Notes: generated by a model from the sequence alone, not told the origin. A DNA stretch of 64,000 nt from Paenibacillus ihuae (GCF_001368795.1 NZ_LN831198.1:238515-302514), one strand, 5' to 3'; shown: positions 17,106-26,132, counted from the first letter of the stretch. Made by a program: numbers and translations.

Positions 17106-18539
17106 TTGAAAATAATTGTACTCTTACTCAGTCTTTTTGTGCTGCAGATTGCCATCATAGTGCTGCTGGAATACCGCCGTCCGCAGAGGGCTTTGGCCTG
17201 GGTGTTCCTTAGTTTCTGCTGCCCTCCGCTGGGTCTGCTGCTCTATTATTTCCTGGGGCGGGATTATTGGCAGAGCCGCAAGATAGACAAGCGGTGCACA
17301 CCGGTAAGGCGTAGTGAAATCCATGCCCGTGTTGCCGGGAAGATTAAAATTGTCAAAAAGCCGGAGGAATGCGGAAACCCGGCGTTCGCCGGTCATGAGG
17401 AGCTGCTCTATCTGTTCTCCAGGCTGTCCGGCCGGAATATTACAGGCCGCAATCGCAGCCGGATACTGCCAAAGGCTCAGGACGCCTATGCTGCCATACT
17501 GGAGGCGATGGAAGCCGCGCGGGAACATATCCATTTGGAATTTTATATTTTTCGTGATGATGAGATCGGTATACACTTCCAGGAGGTGATGGTCCGCAAG
17601 GCACGTCAGGGAGTCAAGGTGCGTATGCTGTGCGACGGGCTCGGCAGCCATAGTCTGAGCAGCAGATTTATCGGTACGCTAAAAAAAGCGGGGGTCGAGG
17701 TTCACTTTTTTTTGCCGCCGCTTAACTCGCTCCTGGAGCGCAGGTTCAATTACCGGAATCACCGTAAAATTATGGTTATCGACGGTCTGATAGGTTTTAC
17801 TGGCGGGATGAATGTCGGGGATGATTATTTGGGCAAAGACCCTAAAATGGGCTATTGGCGCGATACCCATCTGCGGCTGGAGGGTGATGCGGTATATGAT
17901 CTGCAGGCTACATTCCTGAAGGACTGGAAGCTGGCGGCCGGGGACTGGCTGAGCCATCCGCGGTTTTTTCCCGCCCATAGCTGTACTGAACAGGAAGCTG
18001 TGCTGGTTGTGGCCAGCGGGCCGGATGGAGCGATCGATGCGTCACAGGAGATGTATTTTGCCGCGCTTTGTTCGGCCAGAAGGCGTATTTGGATTACCTC
18101 GCCTTATTTCATTCCCGATCCGACCATCTGCCGGGCGCTCAAGAATGCTGTGCTCAGCGGGGTGGATGTAAGAATCATTATTCCTGCCAAACCGGACAAC
18201 AAGCTTGTTTACTCGGCTTCATTGTCCTATCTGGAGAACCTGCAGGATGCAGGAGTGAAGTTTTACCGCTACACTAGAGGTTTCATGCATGCCAAGGTCA
18301 TGATTATTGACGACCTGCTGGCCACCATCGGGAGTGCCAATCTGGACATGCGCAGCTTCTATTCCAATTTTGAGCTGACGGCCGTTCTGCTCCATCCGGA
18401 GAGCATTGCTGAGCTGGCCTTGGACTTTGAAAAGGATTTGAAGCACAGCCCATTTATTGACCCTGAAAAATTTAAAGATCGAGCCTGGAATGTCAAGTTG
18501 ATTCAAAGCCTTTGTCAGCTGTTATCCCCGCTTTTATGA
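17106..18539 (+). CDS. cls: Cardiolipin synthase
   Basis: 477 residues. Two N-terminal membrane helices (about 2-20 and 28-50) are followed by two phospholipase D domains, each with an HKD motif: NHRKIMVIDG (His219) and MHAKVMIIDD near residue 395, each followed by the usual GGMN- or GSANLD-type stretch. It condenses two phosphatidylglycerols to cardiolipin and glycerol at the membrane. The start is TTG, set by a strong GGAGGTGA 4 bases upstream. It is transcribed alone. Confidence 0.93.
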   Translation: MKIIVLLLSLFVLQIAIIVLLEYRRPQRALAWVFLSFCCPPLGLLLYYFLGRDYWQSRKIDKRCTPVRRSEIHARVAGKIKIVKKPEECGNPAFAGHEELLYLFSRLSGRNITGRNRSRILPKAQDAYAAILEAMEAAREHIHLEFYIFRDDEIGIHFQEVMVRKARQGVKVRMLCDGLGSHSLSSRFIGTLKKAGVEVHFFLPPLNSLLERRFNYRNHRKIMVIDGLIGFTGGMNVGDDYLGKDPKMGYWRDTHLRLEGDAVYDLQATFLKDWKLAAGDWLSHPRFFPAHSCTEQEAVLVVASGPDGAIDASQEMYFAALCSARRRIWITSPYFIPDPTICRALKNAVLSGVDVRIIIPAKPDNKLVYSASLSYLENLQDAGVKFYRYTRGFMHAKVMIIDDLLATIGSANLDMRSFYSNFELTAVLLHPESIAELALDFEKDLKHSPFIDPEKFKDRAWNVKLIQSLCQLLSPLL

Positions 18540-18610
18540 CCGAAAAGAGGACAAAAACATCGATTTTCGAAGGCTGAAACATGTTCCATTCCTTATTTGG
18601 CCCTCTTTTG

Positions 18611-18619
18611 TGATATAAT
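18611..18619 (+). promoter_or_regulatory. Extended -10 promoter upstream of the YitT gene
   Basis: TG-A-TATAAT (TATAAT at 18614-18619) is a perfect extended -10 box; no good -35 is seen. It lies 88 bases before the start codon. Confidence 0.6.
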
Positions 18620-18706
18620 GAAGGTATAAGAAGAAATATAAGAGAGTATCTCTTGAAATGATGCTTTCGATAATTCTTTAAAATACTTTTTTATAGGGGG
18701 AGTTCT

Positions 18707-19621
18707 ATGAATGTAAGCCAGCAAATCTTTACGAATGAGGATCAGAAAAAACCTCAAAAATCCGGGTCTGTGAGGACAGCCAGACTTAAGATGGCTCAAC
18801 GGATTGTTATGATGGTGCTGGGCGCGGCAATGATGTCCGTTGCACTTGAAATTTTTCTTGTTCCCAATGAGTTGATTGACGGCGGAATAACCGGTATTTC
18901 CATTATGCTATCCCATATTTTCAATATTCCTCTCGGCATTTTGCTGACACTGCTCAACCTGCCGTTTCTGGTTATCGGGTATAAGCAGATCGGCAAAACC
19001 TTTGCCTTATCCACCTTATTTGCCGTAATTCTGATGTCTATAGGCACACAGTTGCTGCATCCGGTCAAGCCGATTACGGTTGAACCCCTGCTGGCAGCCG
19101 TGTTCGGGGGCGTTATTCTCGGGGTTGGCGTAGGACTCGTTGTAAGATACGGGGGATCGCTTGACGGTACGGAGATTGTGGCCATTCTGGTTGCTAAGAA
19201 GCTGCCGTTTTCTGTCGGCGAAGTAGTCATGTTCTTCAACTTCTTTATTCTTTCCGTAGCGGGTTTTGTATTTGGCTGGAATAATGCCATGTTCTCCTTG
19301 ATTGCTTATTACATTGCCTTTAAGATGATTGATGTTACCCTTGAGGGGCTGGATCAGTCGAAATCGGTCTGGATTATCAGCGATAAATTCCGCGATATCG
19401 GGGAAGCGCTGACGGAGCGCCTGGGACGCGGTGTTACGTATCTCGATGGCGAAGGCGGATTTTCCGGTGAGAACAAGAAAGTAATCTTTGTAGTCATTAC
19501 ACGACTGGAAGAAGCGAAGCTTAAATCGATTGTTGAAGATTGGGATTCTGACGCCTTTGTTGCGATCGGTAATATCCATGATGTAAAAGGCGGCCGTTTT
19601 AAGAAAAAATCAATCCATTAG
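18707..19621 (+). CDS. YitT family membrane protein (DUF161/DUF2179)
   Basis: 304 residues with five hydrophobic segments between about 32 and 200 (YitT_membrane domain, with GALMSVALEIFLVPN-like opening and GGSLDGTEIVAIL). A soluble C-terminal DUF2179 domain (about 215-295) carries GRGVTYLDGEGGFSGENKKV. The function of the family is not established; transport of a small molecule is often supposed. GGGGGAG precedes ATG. Confidence 0.9.
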   Translation: MNVSQQIFTNEDQKKPQKSGSVRTARLKMAQRIVMMVLGAAMMSVALEIFLVPNELIDGGITGISIMLSHIFNIPLGILLTLLNLPFLVIGYKQIGKTFALSTLFAVILMSIGTQLLHPVKPITVEPLLAAVFGGVILGVGVGLVVRYGGSLDGTEIVAILVAKKLPFSVGEVVMFFNFFILSVAGFVFGWNNAMFSLIAYYIAFKMIDVTLEGLDQSKSVWIISDKFRDIGEALTERLGRGVTYLDGEGGFSGENKKVIFVVITRLEEAKLKSIVEDWDSDAFVAIGNIHDVKGGRFKKKSIH

Positions 19622-19737
19622 CGTTTGTCCGGAATAACGGACACGCTGCCCTGAAGGAAGGTATATTTACGAAAGTCAGAGCAATCAATCCGGCGCCCGC
19701 AGCAAGCTACGCCGTATTCTCATATAGAATACCTTCC
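19621..19737. repeat. Two hairpins after the YitT gene
   Basis: GTCCG-GAATAA-CGGAC with flanking GCGT/ACGC (19621-19646) starts at the stop codon. A wider stem, GGAAGGTAT (19656-19664) with ATACCTTCC (19729-19737), follows. Neither has a T-run. Confidence 0.45.
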
Positions 19738-19757
19738 GTCCTAAAGCTGGACACCTG

Positions 19758-19795
19758 ATAAGCCCGCAGCCTGTTATAGGCATCTGCGGGCTTAT
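19758..19795. terminator. Bidirectional terminator between YitT and NHEJ genes
   Basis: ATAAGCCCGCAG (19758-19769) pairs with CTGCGGGCTTAT (19784-19795). The flanking genes converge. Confidence 0.75.
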
Positions 19796-19825
19796 TGCTG
19801 CCTGTGGAAGGATTTGGAGGCTGAT

Positions 19826-20710
19826 TCATGGCAGCTTCGAGACAATATCACTGACCGGCTGCGGCGGTACCTTGGCAATAAGATCTCCCATGCGGACCAG
19901 CCGCTCCTCAATATTCAGCAGATGGTAATCAGCAGGAGAGACATTGCGGGCGACCTCCTCCCACAGGAGCGGGGTGGATACAGTAGCCAGCGGCCGGGCG
20001 CGCGGTGTATAGGGAGCGGCTAAGGTTTTGCCGCCGTAATGCTGCAGATAGTCGAAATAAATCTTGTCGCCGCGGTGTTTCTTCAACCGCTCCAATGTGA
20101 ACAGGTCCGGGCGCTTCTCGGTGACATAACGCCCGACGAAATGGCCGATTCTGCGCAGCTCATCAAAGGAAATCCCCGGATTCACCGGGATAATAATCTG
20201 CACTCCCGTTGCCCCGGAGGTTTTGGGAACCGAAGCCAGTCCCAGTGATTTCAACACATCGCCGACCATTGCAGCCGCCTCCATAATGCGCGGCTCCACT
20301 TCAAGAGAAGGATCGAGATCAATCATCCACTCACAGGGCAGGCTGCTTCCTGCATAATGCAGCGAAGGGTGAAATTCCAGCGCGGCCAGATTGCCAAGCC
20401 AGATCAGTTCGGGCAAGCCCTGCAGGACGATATATTCAATCCCGTCCTGCAGGGCTGTCTTCACAAAACCGGGCAGCGGCTGGGGGGCATTCTTCTGATA
20501 AAAGGACATCCCCGGCACACCGTGCGGATAGCGGATAACCGTTAACAGCCGGTCTTTGCAGTAACGCAGCAGGTAAGGGGAGAGTGCAGCCAGCTTCTGC
20601 AGGTAAATCCGCTTGGTGATTCCAACCTCCGGCCAGAGGGGCTTGTCGGGGTTCGTAACTGTGATTTCTTGTCCGTCTACGGTGATGGAGCCTTTAAGCA
20701 CGGCCGGCAT
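19826..20710 (-). CDS. LigD-type DNA polymerase/primase domain protein
   Basis: 294 residues, a stand-alone archaeo-eukaryotic-primase-like polymerase of the LigD family. The family N-terminus (VTNPDKPLWPEVGITK) and the metal-binding WMIDLDPSLEV motif (Asp pair) are present, together with TSGATGVQIIIPV, the nucleotide-binding pocket. It fills gaps and adds ribonucleotides at broken DNA ends during non-homologous end joining. The ligase and Ku genes lie just upstream in the same orientation. AAAGGAGG precedes ATG. Confidence 0.92.
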   Translation of the reverse strand: MPAVLKGSITVDGQEITVTNPDKPLWPEVGITKRIYLQKLAALSPYLLRYCKDRLLTVIRYPHGVPGMSFYQKNAPQPLPGFVKTALQDGIEYIVLQGLPELIWLGNLAALEFHPSLHYAGSSLPCEWMIDLDPSLEVEPRIMEAAAMVGDVLKSLGLASVPKTSGATGVQIIIPVNPGISFDELRRIGHFVGRYVTEKRPDLFTLERLKKHRGDKIYFDYLQHYGGKTLAAPYTPRARPLATVSTPLLWEEVARNVSPADYHLLNIEERLVRMGDLIAKVPPQPVSDIVSKLP

Positions 20711-20781
20711 AGGGTATCCTCCTTTACTTAAGTCTCAGTACAGCGGGTAAGCTCTGCCTCTAATCGGCATGGAAGCAGAGC

Positions 20782-21729
20782 TTATCCTCTTTGCCCGATC
20801 CGGCAGTCCTCCGGAGGCAGGTCAACCTGTGCCTGAATCACCGGCTGGCGCAGTGTGCCTGAGCTGTTCCATTCCAGAAAATGCAGCTTGAATACGAGGC
20901 TGGGTTTGATCCAGACGGCGCCCTTACTGCGCTGTGGAAGGGACGCGAAAGGCATTTCGGGAATGGTCAGGTTATGTGCCTGTGCGGTTAGATTCCGCCA
21001 ATCCATGGCAGTCATCCGTCCCGCCCCCGCATGTCCGATATAATGCAGCTTGCCGGCATCGTCATAGAGCCCGAACAGCAGGGCATTTACAATGCCGTCG
21101 CGGAAGGTGACGCCGCCGGCAACTGCGGTCACATCAGAGATGATCTTGCGCTTCTGCCAGCGTTTATCTTTCCCGCCGGGGGCATAGGTGCTGCCTATGT
21201 CCTTGCAGACAATCCCCTCCAGTCTTCCGTTCAGATCTGCGGAGAATAGCTCTGCCGGATCCGCGTAGCTGGGCACACTCTGCACATGGGGATGCGGCAG
21301 CAGCATCTCACTGAGCATCTGCTGCCGCCGGGATAAGGGCTGATCCAGCAGCCACATCCCGTTACAGTAGAGCATATCAAATACCATATACAGGACCGGT
21401 ACCTGAGGTGTCACAGCCCGGATGACTGTTTCGCTTTTCAGACTGTCACGGCGCATCACTTCATGGAAGGACGGCTTGCCGCCGCTGAGCGCGATGACCT
21501 CGCCGTCCAGGATGAAGGAGTCTGCGCGGCAGTAGCTGCCGGGCACCGTCAGCTCAGGATATTGCAATGTGCGCCGGTTGCCCCGGCGGTTGATCAGCTC
21601 TATATGGTTCCCTTCATAATAAGAGAGCATACGGACCCCGTCCCATTTGATCTGGGCGATCCACTGGCTGCCGGACGGGAGCTGCGCAGCGAGTACAGGT
21701 TCGAAAGGAGTAACCGGCTGCATTTCCAT
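20782..21729 (-). CDS. ATP-dependent DNA ligase (NHEJ, LigD ligase domain)
   Basis: A 315-residue adenylation plus OB-fold ligase. Motif I is KWDGVRML, carrying the AMP-accepting Lys near residue 29. Motif III (LYMVFDMLY), motif IV (EGIVCKD) and motif V (RWQKRKI) follow in order. Bacterial LigD often fuses ligase and polymerase; here they are two genes in one operon. It seals ends held by Ku. AGGAGGTG precedes ATG. Confidence 0.92.
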   Translation of the reverse strand: MEMQPVTPFEPVLAAQLPSGSQWIAQIKWDGVRMLSYYEGNHIELINRRGNRRTLQYPELTVPGSYCRADSFILDGEVIALSGGKPSFHEVMRRDSLKSETVIRAVTPQVPVLYMVFDMLYCNGMWLLDQPLSRRQQMLSEMLLPHPHVQSVPSYADPAELFSADLNGRLEGIVCKDIGSTYAPGGKDKRWQKRKIISDVTAVAGGVTFRDGIVNALLFGLYDDAGKLHYIGHAGAGRMTAMDWRNLTAQAHNLTIPEMPFASLPQRSKGAVWIKPSLVFKLHFLEWNSSGTLRQPVIQAQVDLPPEDCRIGQRG

Positions 21730-21764
21730 GGCGCACCTCCTGACTATTTTGTATACACGAAGGT

Positions 21765-22736
21765 TCAGGAAACGGTCTCTTTGCTTTTTGGGCTGCGCCG
21801 CTTCGTTTTAGGAGCTATGACCGGAATCGGCCCGGTTGCTTCGTTAACTACGGCAGTTCCCGGCGCCGCTTCAGCTGTTTTGGCTTTGGCTGTTTTTTTC
21901 TTTGCCGCGGCTGCAGTTTTTGGCTTGGTGGCTGAGCCGGCCAGAGAAGGGCCGGGATCGGCCGGGATGTGCTGGACAGCTTCGATACTGGCCTGCAGTG
22001 CAGCCATCAGGTCGATGACATTGCTCTCCTGGCGCGACGGTGCGATATGGAATTCCTCCCCGGAAACTTTATGGGAGATCAAGTCCAGCATCCGCTGACG
22101 GTAGTCGTCCGTATATTTCTCCGGCTCAAACGGTGTGGACAGCTGAGAGATCAGCAGCTTGGCCATATCCAGCTCTTTATCGCTCACCATGCCTGCTTCC
22201 GGCAATCCGGGAACCTGGGAGACCGGCCGCACCTCATCAGGATAAAAGATGGTCTCAATTGCCAGGCAGTCCTCCAGCACACGGATGGCGGCCAGGCTGC
22301 TTTTGGAGCGGATGGAAATCTTGGCAATCCCGATCTTACCTGTCTGGCGCATCGCCTCCATCAGCAGCCGGTAAGCATTGGTGCCCGCCTGGTCAGGAGA
22401 CAGATAGTAGGTCTTTTGAAAATAAATCGGATCGATCTCCGTCAAATCCACAAAATCAAGGATCGTGATATTTTTGCTGCTTTCTTCGGTCAGCTGATCC
22501 AGCTCCTCTTTGTCGAACAGGACAAACTTTCCTTTTTCGTACTCGTACCCCTTGCCGATTTCCTCCCAGCCCACTTCCTTCTCACAGACCGGGCATTTGC
22601 GTACATAGGACAGCGGACTGCCGCATTCCTTGTGGATGTACCGCAGTGAGATGTCTTTATCCTCCGTGGCGGAGAACATTTTGACCGGTACATGCACAAG
22701 TCCGAAGCTGATGGCTCCTTTCCAAACGGTATGCAT
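21765..22736 (-). CDS. ku: Ku protein (NHEJ end-binding)
   Basis: 323 residues: a Ku core ring domain (about 1-250, opening MHTVWKGAISFGLVHVPVKM) and a C-terminal tail rich in Lys and Ala (about 270-300, KPKTAAAAKKKTAKAK) of the type that helps DNA binding and threading. It also has a CxxC pair near residue 38 and 48. It binds broken DNA ends and recruits the ligase and polymerase encoded next. AGGAGG precedes ATG, and a sigma-G-like -10 lies upstream. Confidence 0.95.
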   Translation of the reverse strand: MHTVWKGAISFGLVHVPVKMFSATEDKDISLRYIHKECGSPLSYVRKCPVCEKEVGWEEIGKGYEYEKGKFVLFDKEELDQLTEESSKNITILDFVDLTEIDPIYFQKTYYLSPDQAGTNAYRLLMEAMRQTGKIGIAKISIRSKSSLAAIRVLEDCLAIETIFYPDEVRPVSQVPGLPEAGMVSDKELDMAKLLISQLSTPFEPEKYTDDYRQRMLDLISHKVSGEEFHIAPSRQESNVIDLMAALQASIEAVQHIPADPGPSLAGSATKPKTAAAAKKKTAKAKTAEAAPGTAVVNEATGPIPVIAPKTKRRSPKSKETVS

Positions 22737-22769
22737 CGATATCGCCTCCTGATAATAAGTGCTATGGCT

Positions 22770-22776
22770 TAGTATG
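22770..22776 (-). promoter_or_regulatory. Sigma-G/F-like -10 box (CATACTA) upstream of ku
   Basis: On the minus strand CATACTA sits about 35 bases ahead of the ku start codon. It equals the forespore sigma-G consensus -10; the -35 region (TAGAAAATA) is only a weak match. Bacillus ykoV-ykoU is known to be sigma-G-controlled. Confidence 0.5.
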
Positions 22777-22900
22777 AGGCGATGCCGTATTTTCTAGCCT
22801 GATGCATTTTTTGCGAACCTTGGGAAAAAATAAAGCCAGGCCCCTGAAGGAGAGCCGCGTCAAGCGGTATGCATTACAGTGAAGAAAAGTGGAGGAACCT

Positions 22901-23074
22901 ATGGACAGAGGACGGAATGAGTGGAGTGACGCGCTGCCTCGGCAGGATATTCCGGCAGAGGTCGTGGATTGGGCGAATATTATCGCGGATCCGGATGATG
23001 AGCTGAATATAGACGCCGCCGGGTATCTGGATGCAGATGCAACGATCGGCGAACCTGAAGCGGATGAGGACTAA
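22901..23074 (+). CDS. Small acidic hypothetical protein
   Basis: 57 residues, strongly acidic (many Asp and Glu; DPDDELNIDAAGYLDADA, then EPEADED at the end). ATG at 22901 follows TGGAGGA; an in-frame GTG at 22889 lies in that ribosome site. I do not recognise a family. It lies between the divergent ku operon and the spore-protein gene. Confidence 0.55.
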   Translation: MDRGRNEWSDALPRQDIPAEVVDWANIIADPDDELNIDAAGYLDADATIGEPEADED

Positions 23075-23156
23075 GAGTGATTACAGCTGCCGGATGACGT
23101 AGTGGCTGATTGTATTTTCCGAGGTTTGAAAAGGTCCGGATAACAGTTTCAAAGAG

Positions 23157-23319
23157 GCTTATGCTATTACAAAACTAAGCGTAAGCTTCCGAAGCGAGTT
23201 TTGTACGAACCTGATACAGTGAAGCTTATGCTATTACAAAACTAAGCGTATGCTTTCGAAGCGAGTTTTGTACGAACCTGATACAGTGAAGCTTATGCTA
23301 TTACAAAACTTTTAAGGAG
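23157..23319 (+). repeat. Tandem 67-bp leader repeat with alternative hairpins upstream of sspH
   Basis: Two 67-bp units (23157-23223, 23224-23290; a few differences) and a 20-bp third start (23291-23310) that runs into TTTAAGGAG, the sspH ribosome site. Each unit has ACAAAACT (23169, 23236, 23303) and AGTTTTGT (23197, 23264), which can pair with either neighbour. A related single copy precedes groEL. Confidence 0.8.
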
Positions 23320-23327
23320 ACCAAAAA

Positions 23328-23513
23328 ATGGACGTTAAGCGGGCGAAGGATATTTATGCTTCCAAGGAAATGATCTCTGTACATTTGGACGGGGAACCGG
23401 TATGGATCGAGCGTGTAGATGAAGCAAACGGCATGGCTACCGTGCAGGTGGGTTCACGTCCGACAAATACGCATACAGTGGGTGTGGAACGGCTGGAGGA
23501 ACAGGGAAATTAG
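23328..23513 (+). CDS. sspH: H-type small acid-soluble spore protein
   Basis: 61 residues matching the SspH family along its length: it opens MDVKRAKDIYASKEMISVHL and continues GEPVWIERVDEANGMATVQV, ending in a short acidic VERLEEQ tail. Such minor spore proteins are made in the forespore. Their role is not well defined; unlike alpha/beta types they are not the main DNA coat. AAGGAG precedes ATG, and the gene has a repeated structured leader. A strong terminator follows. Confidence 0.88.
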   Translation: MDVKRAKDIYASKEMISVHLDGEPVWIERVDEANGMATVQVGSRPTNTHTVGVERLEEQGN

Positions 23514-23570
23514 GCGTCTCCCTAAAGTTGTGGCTGTTTACACAGAACTAGAATTTATAACGGAATATAA

Positions 23571-23618
23571 GCAGAGCAGCGATCCTTCAGTTATGGGTAT
23601 TCGCTGCTCTGCTTTTTT
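23571..23618 (+). terminator. Intrinsic terminator of sspH
   Basis: GCAGAGCAGCGA (23571-23582) pairs with TCGCTGCTCTGC (23601-23612), followed by TTTTTT. Confidence 0.92.
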
Positions 23619-23717
23619 GGCATTCCCGGCTTACTGCATTTGCATGATAGCTGACACAAAGGTTGACGCTAACTGCCGCTACCGCCTATATTTGGGATGT
23701 GAATTTGATGAAAAGAG

Positions 23718-24731
23718 ATGATTACTTTGCGTCCTATTATATTAGGCGTCTTTTCGGCGCTGTTCTTTGCAGTAACTTTTGTGCTTAACCGGCGGATGGA
23801 GCTGTCAGGGGGGAGCTGGGCATGGAGTGCCTCGCTGCGCTACTTGTTTACACTGCCGTTTCTGGTGGCGATTGTGGCCGGTCGGGGCCGGCTGAAGCCG
23901 CTGCTGTCAGCAATGAAGGAGCGCCCGGCGGCATGGCTGCTCTGGGGAACGGTCGGCTTTGGCCTGTTCTACGCTCCGATCTGCTTCGCGGCTGCATATG
24001 CTCCAGGCTGGCTGACAGCCGGAACCTGGCAGTTAACGATTATTTCCGGCTCGCTGCTCGCCCCGTTCTTCGGCCGATGGGTGAGCGGACCAGACGGGCT
24101 CCTCTATGAGCGCGGCCGAATCCCGCTTCGCGGCCTCGGATTGTCGCTGATTATTCTGGCCGGAGTAGTGCTGCTCCAGGCTGAACAGGCCCGCGAGCTG
24201 GCAGTATCTCAGGTATTGCTGGGCATCGTGCCGGTCCTGATTGCTTCCTTCGCCTATCCGCTCGGCAACCGCAAGATGATGGAGCTGTGCGGAGACCGGC
24301 TGGATGTCTTTCAGCGCATTCTTGGCATGACGCTGGCCAGTCTGCCTTTTTGGCTGGTCCTGGCGCTCGTCGGTTATGCAGATGCCGGGCTGCCTTCAGG
24401 CTCCCAAGCAGGACAATCGTTGATTGTTGCCCTCTCTTCAGGAGTAATCGCTACCGTGCTGTTCTTCCGGGCTACGGATATGGTGCGCAGCAGCATGAGC
24501 GGGCTCGCGGCAGTGGAGGCCACCCAGTCGCTTGAGGTATTATTCGCCCTGGCCGGTGAGATGCTGATTCTGTCCTCACCGCTGCCTTCACTGCTGTCCT
24601 GGATAGGTATTGCTGTAATTATCATTGGAATGGCTCTCCACAGTATGTTCTCCCAGCGCTCCCTAAGCAGGACGCCGCGGGCAAGAAGCCGTAAGCTCCC
24701 TCCGCCCGTGGCTGCGGGCAGCGAGGAGTAG
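23718..24731 (+). CDS. DMT-superfamily multidrug resistance efflux transporter
   Basis: 337 residues with ten hydrophobic segments and the small-drug-exporter type opening (LGVFSALFFAVTFVLNRRME). The tandem five-helix halves are those of the drug/metabolite transporter superfamily, in the group of EmrE-like long proteins. The last 25 residues are basic and soluble. Substrate is not predictable. ATG at 23718 has only a weak purine-rich ribosome site (AAAAGAG). Confidence 0.85.
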   Translation: MITLRPIILGVFSALFFAVTFVLNRRMELSGGSWAWSASLRYLFTLPFLVAIVAGRGRLKPLLSAMKERPAAWLLWGTVGFGLFYAPICFAAAYAPGWLTAGTWQLTIISGSLLAPFFGRWVSGPDGLLYERGRIPLRGLGLSLIILAGVVLLQAEQARELAVSQVLLGIVPVLIASFAYPLGNRKMMELCGDRLDVFQRILGMTLASLPFWLVLALVGYADAGLPSGSQAGQSLIVALSSGVIATVLFFRATDMVRSSMSGLAAVEATQSLEVLFALAGEMLILSSPLPSLLSWIGIAVIIIGMALHSMFSQRSLSRTPRARSRKLPPPVAAGSEE

Positions 24732-24813
24732 AGGTTGTTGCGGTACCAGGAGCATACCGATATAATTAAAAGTATTGCGGTGTTGGTACTATTTTAAAAG
24801 GTGGAGTTGCAGC

Positions 24814-25305
24814 TTGGACAATAACGATGAAACGGTGTTCACTTACCGTTCGTACAGCCTCCAGGATACGGAGCTGCTGGCAGCTGCGATAGCCGCCGCA
24901 GCCACAGCCGGTATGGTGATCGGCCTCGACGGGGATCTGGGTGCGGGGAAGACGGCGTTCTCGCAAGGTTTTGCGCGCCATTTGGGCGTGCAGGGGATTG
25001 TTAACAGTCCTACTTTTACTATAATCAAAGAGTATGATGGGCGTCTGCCGCTGTATCATATGGATGTATACCGGATTTCGCTGCAGGAAGCGGACGAGCT
25101 TGGACTGGACGAATATTTCTACGGGCAGGGAGTATGCCTGGTGGAATGGAGCAGTATCATCACAGACTTGATGCCGCCGCGGCATCTGCATATATACATG
25201 GAAACAGCCGGACCGGAGGAACGTTTCATTACGGTAACCGGTACCGGGGAGCCTTATGGTGAATTGTGCCGGGCGCTGATCCAGAAGTGGGGTAAACAAG
25301 GATGA
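24814..25305 (+). CDS. tsaE: tRNA threonylcarbamoyladenosine biosynthesis ATPase TsaE
   Basis: 163 residues. The P-loop GDLGAGKTAFSQG lies near residue 40, followed by NSPTFTIIKEY and YHMDVYR, all TsaE hallmarks. It works with TsaB and TsaD, both encoded downstream, to make the t6A base at position 37 of ANN-decoding tRNAs. TTG at 24814 is preferred because AAGGTGGAG lies 7 bases upstream; an upstream in-frame ATG (24775) has none. First gene of a four-gene operon with 4-base overlaps. Confidence 0.92.
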   Translation: MDNNDETVFTYRSYSLQDTELLAAAIAAAATAGMVIGLDGDLGAGKTAFSQGFARHLGVQGIVNSPTFTIIKEYDGRLPLYHMDVYRISLQEADELGLDEYFYGQGVCLVEWSSIITDLMPPRHLHIYMETAGPEERFITVTGTGEPYGELCRALIQKWGKQG

Positions 25306-26132
25306 TGAACGAAAATAAAGGGCCGCGCAAGCGGCTTTTGGCGCTGGATACATCAACGGCTGTCCTGGGAGTAGCTGTAACTGAAGAAGGCAAACTATTA
25401 CATGAGATTAATGCATCCGGTGAGCGGAACCATTCTGTGCACCTGCTGCCGATTATTGAGCAGGCCTTGCAGGCCAGCGGTACGGATGCCTCGATGCTTG
25501 GCGGAGTGGCTGTCGGCCTGGGTCCGGGATCATACACGGGCACCCGGATTGCGGTGACTGCGGCCAAGACGCTGGCCTGGGCCTGGAAGGTGCCGGTCGT
25601 CGGAATTTCCAGCCTGCATGCCCTGGCTTGGGGCGGGTATGCTGCTATACAGAAGAAGCGTGCGGCTGAACAAGCTACACAGACGGAGGGATTTGGTCCG
25701 GACTGGATTATTCCTCTGCTCGATGCACGGCGGGGACAAGTCTACACAGGGTTATTCACATCATGCGGGCTCCGTGCTCCGCAGCGTCTCGAACCGGATG
25801 CTATCCGCCTTATGGTTGACTGGGTGATGTATTTGTCAGACAGGCTAAAACAGGCGGAGGCGGAGGGCAGTAAACCCCGCGTCGTCTGGTTTGTCGGAGA
25901 GACTGCGCTGCATGGCAGCGGGGACAGTCTTAGTCCCCTGCTGGGAGCAGCGGAAGTACATGCGGAGCCTTACGAGCTGGAAGGGCGCTGGGCAGCGCTC
26001 CTTGGTGAGGAACGCCTGCTGGAGGGCAGCAGCGGTGACGATATCCACGGGTTAATCCCGAATTATACCCAGCTTACTGAAGCGGAAGCCAATCTGCGCC
26101 GGAGCGGTGAAGGGAGCGCGAGCAAAGTATGA
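25302..26132 (+). CDS. tsaB: tRNA threonylcarbamoyladenosine biosynthesis protein TsaB
   Basis: 276 residues with an ASKHA-type N-terminal fold: LLALDTSTAVLGVAV, then NHSVHLLPIIEQAL and GLGPGSYTGTRIAV. It is the catalytically inactive partner of TsaD in t6A synthesis and overlaps tsaE by ATGA. The C-terminal part is longer and less conserved, as usual in Bacilli. Confidence 0.92.
   Translation: MMNENKGPRKRLLALDTSTAVLGVAVTEEGKLLHEINASGERNHSVHLLPIIEQALQASGTDASMLGGVAVGLGPGSYTGTRIAVTAAKTLAWAWKVPVVGISSLHALAWGGYAAIQKKRAAEQATQTEGFGPDWIIPLLDARRGQVYTGLFTSCGLRAPQRLEPDAIRLMVDWVMYLSDRLKQAEAEGSKPRVVWFVGETALHGSGDSLSPLLGAAEVHAEPYELEGRWAALLGEERLLEGSSGDDIHGLIPNYTQLTEAEANLRRSGEGSASKV

Noticed and set aside
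23157-23310. CRISPR-like array
   Set aside because: The units are tandem 67-bp copies without spacers; they are a duplicated leader element.
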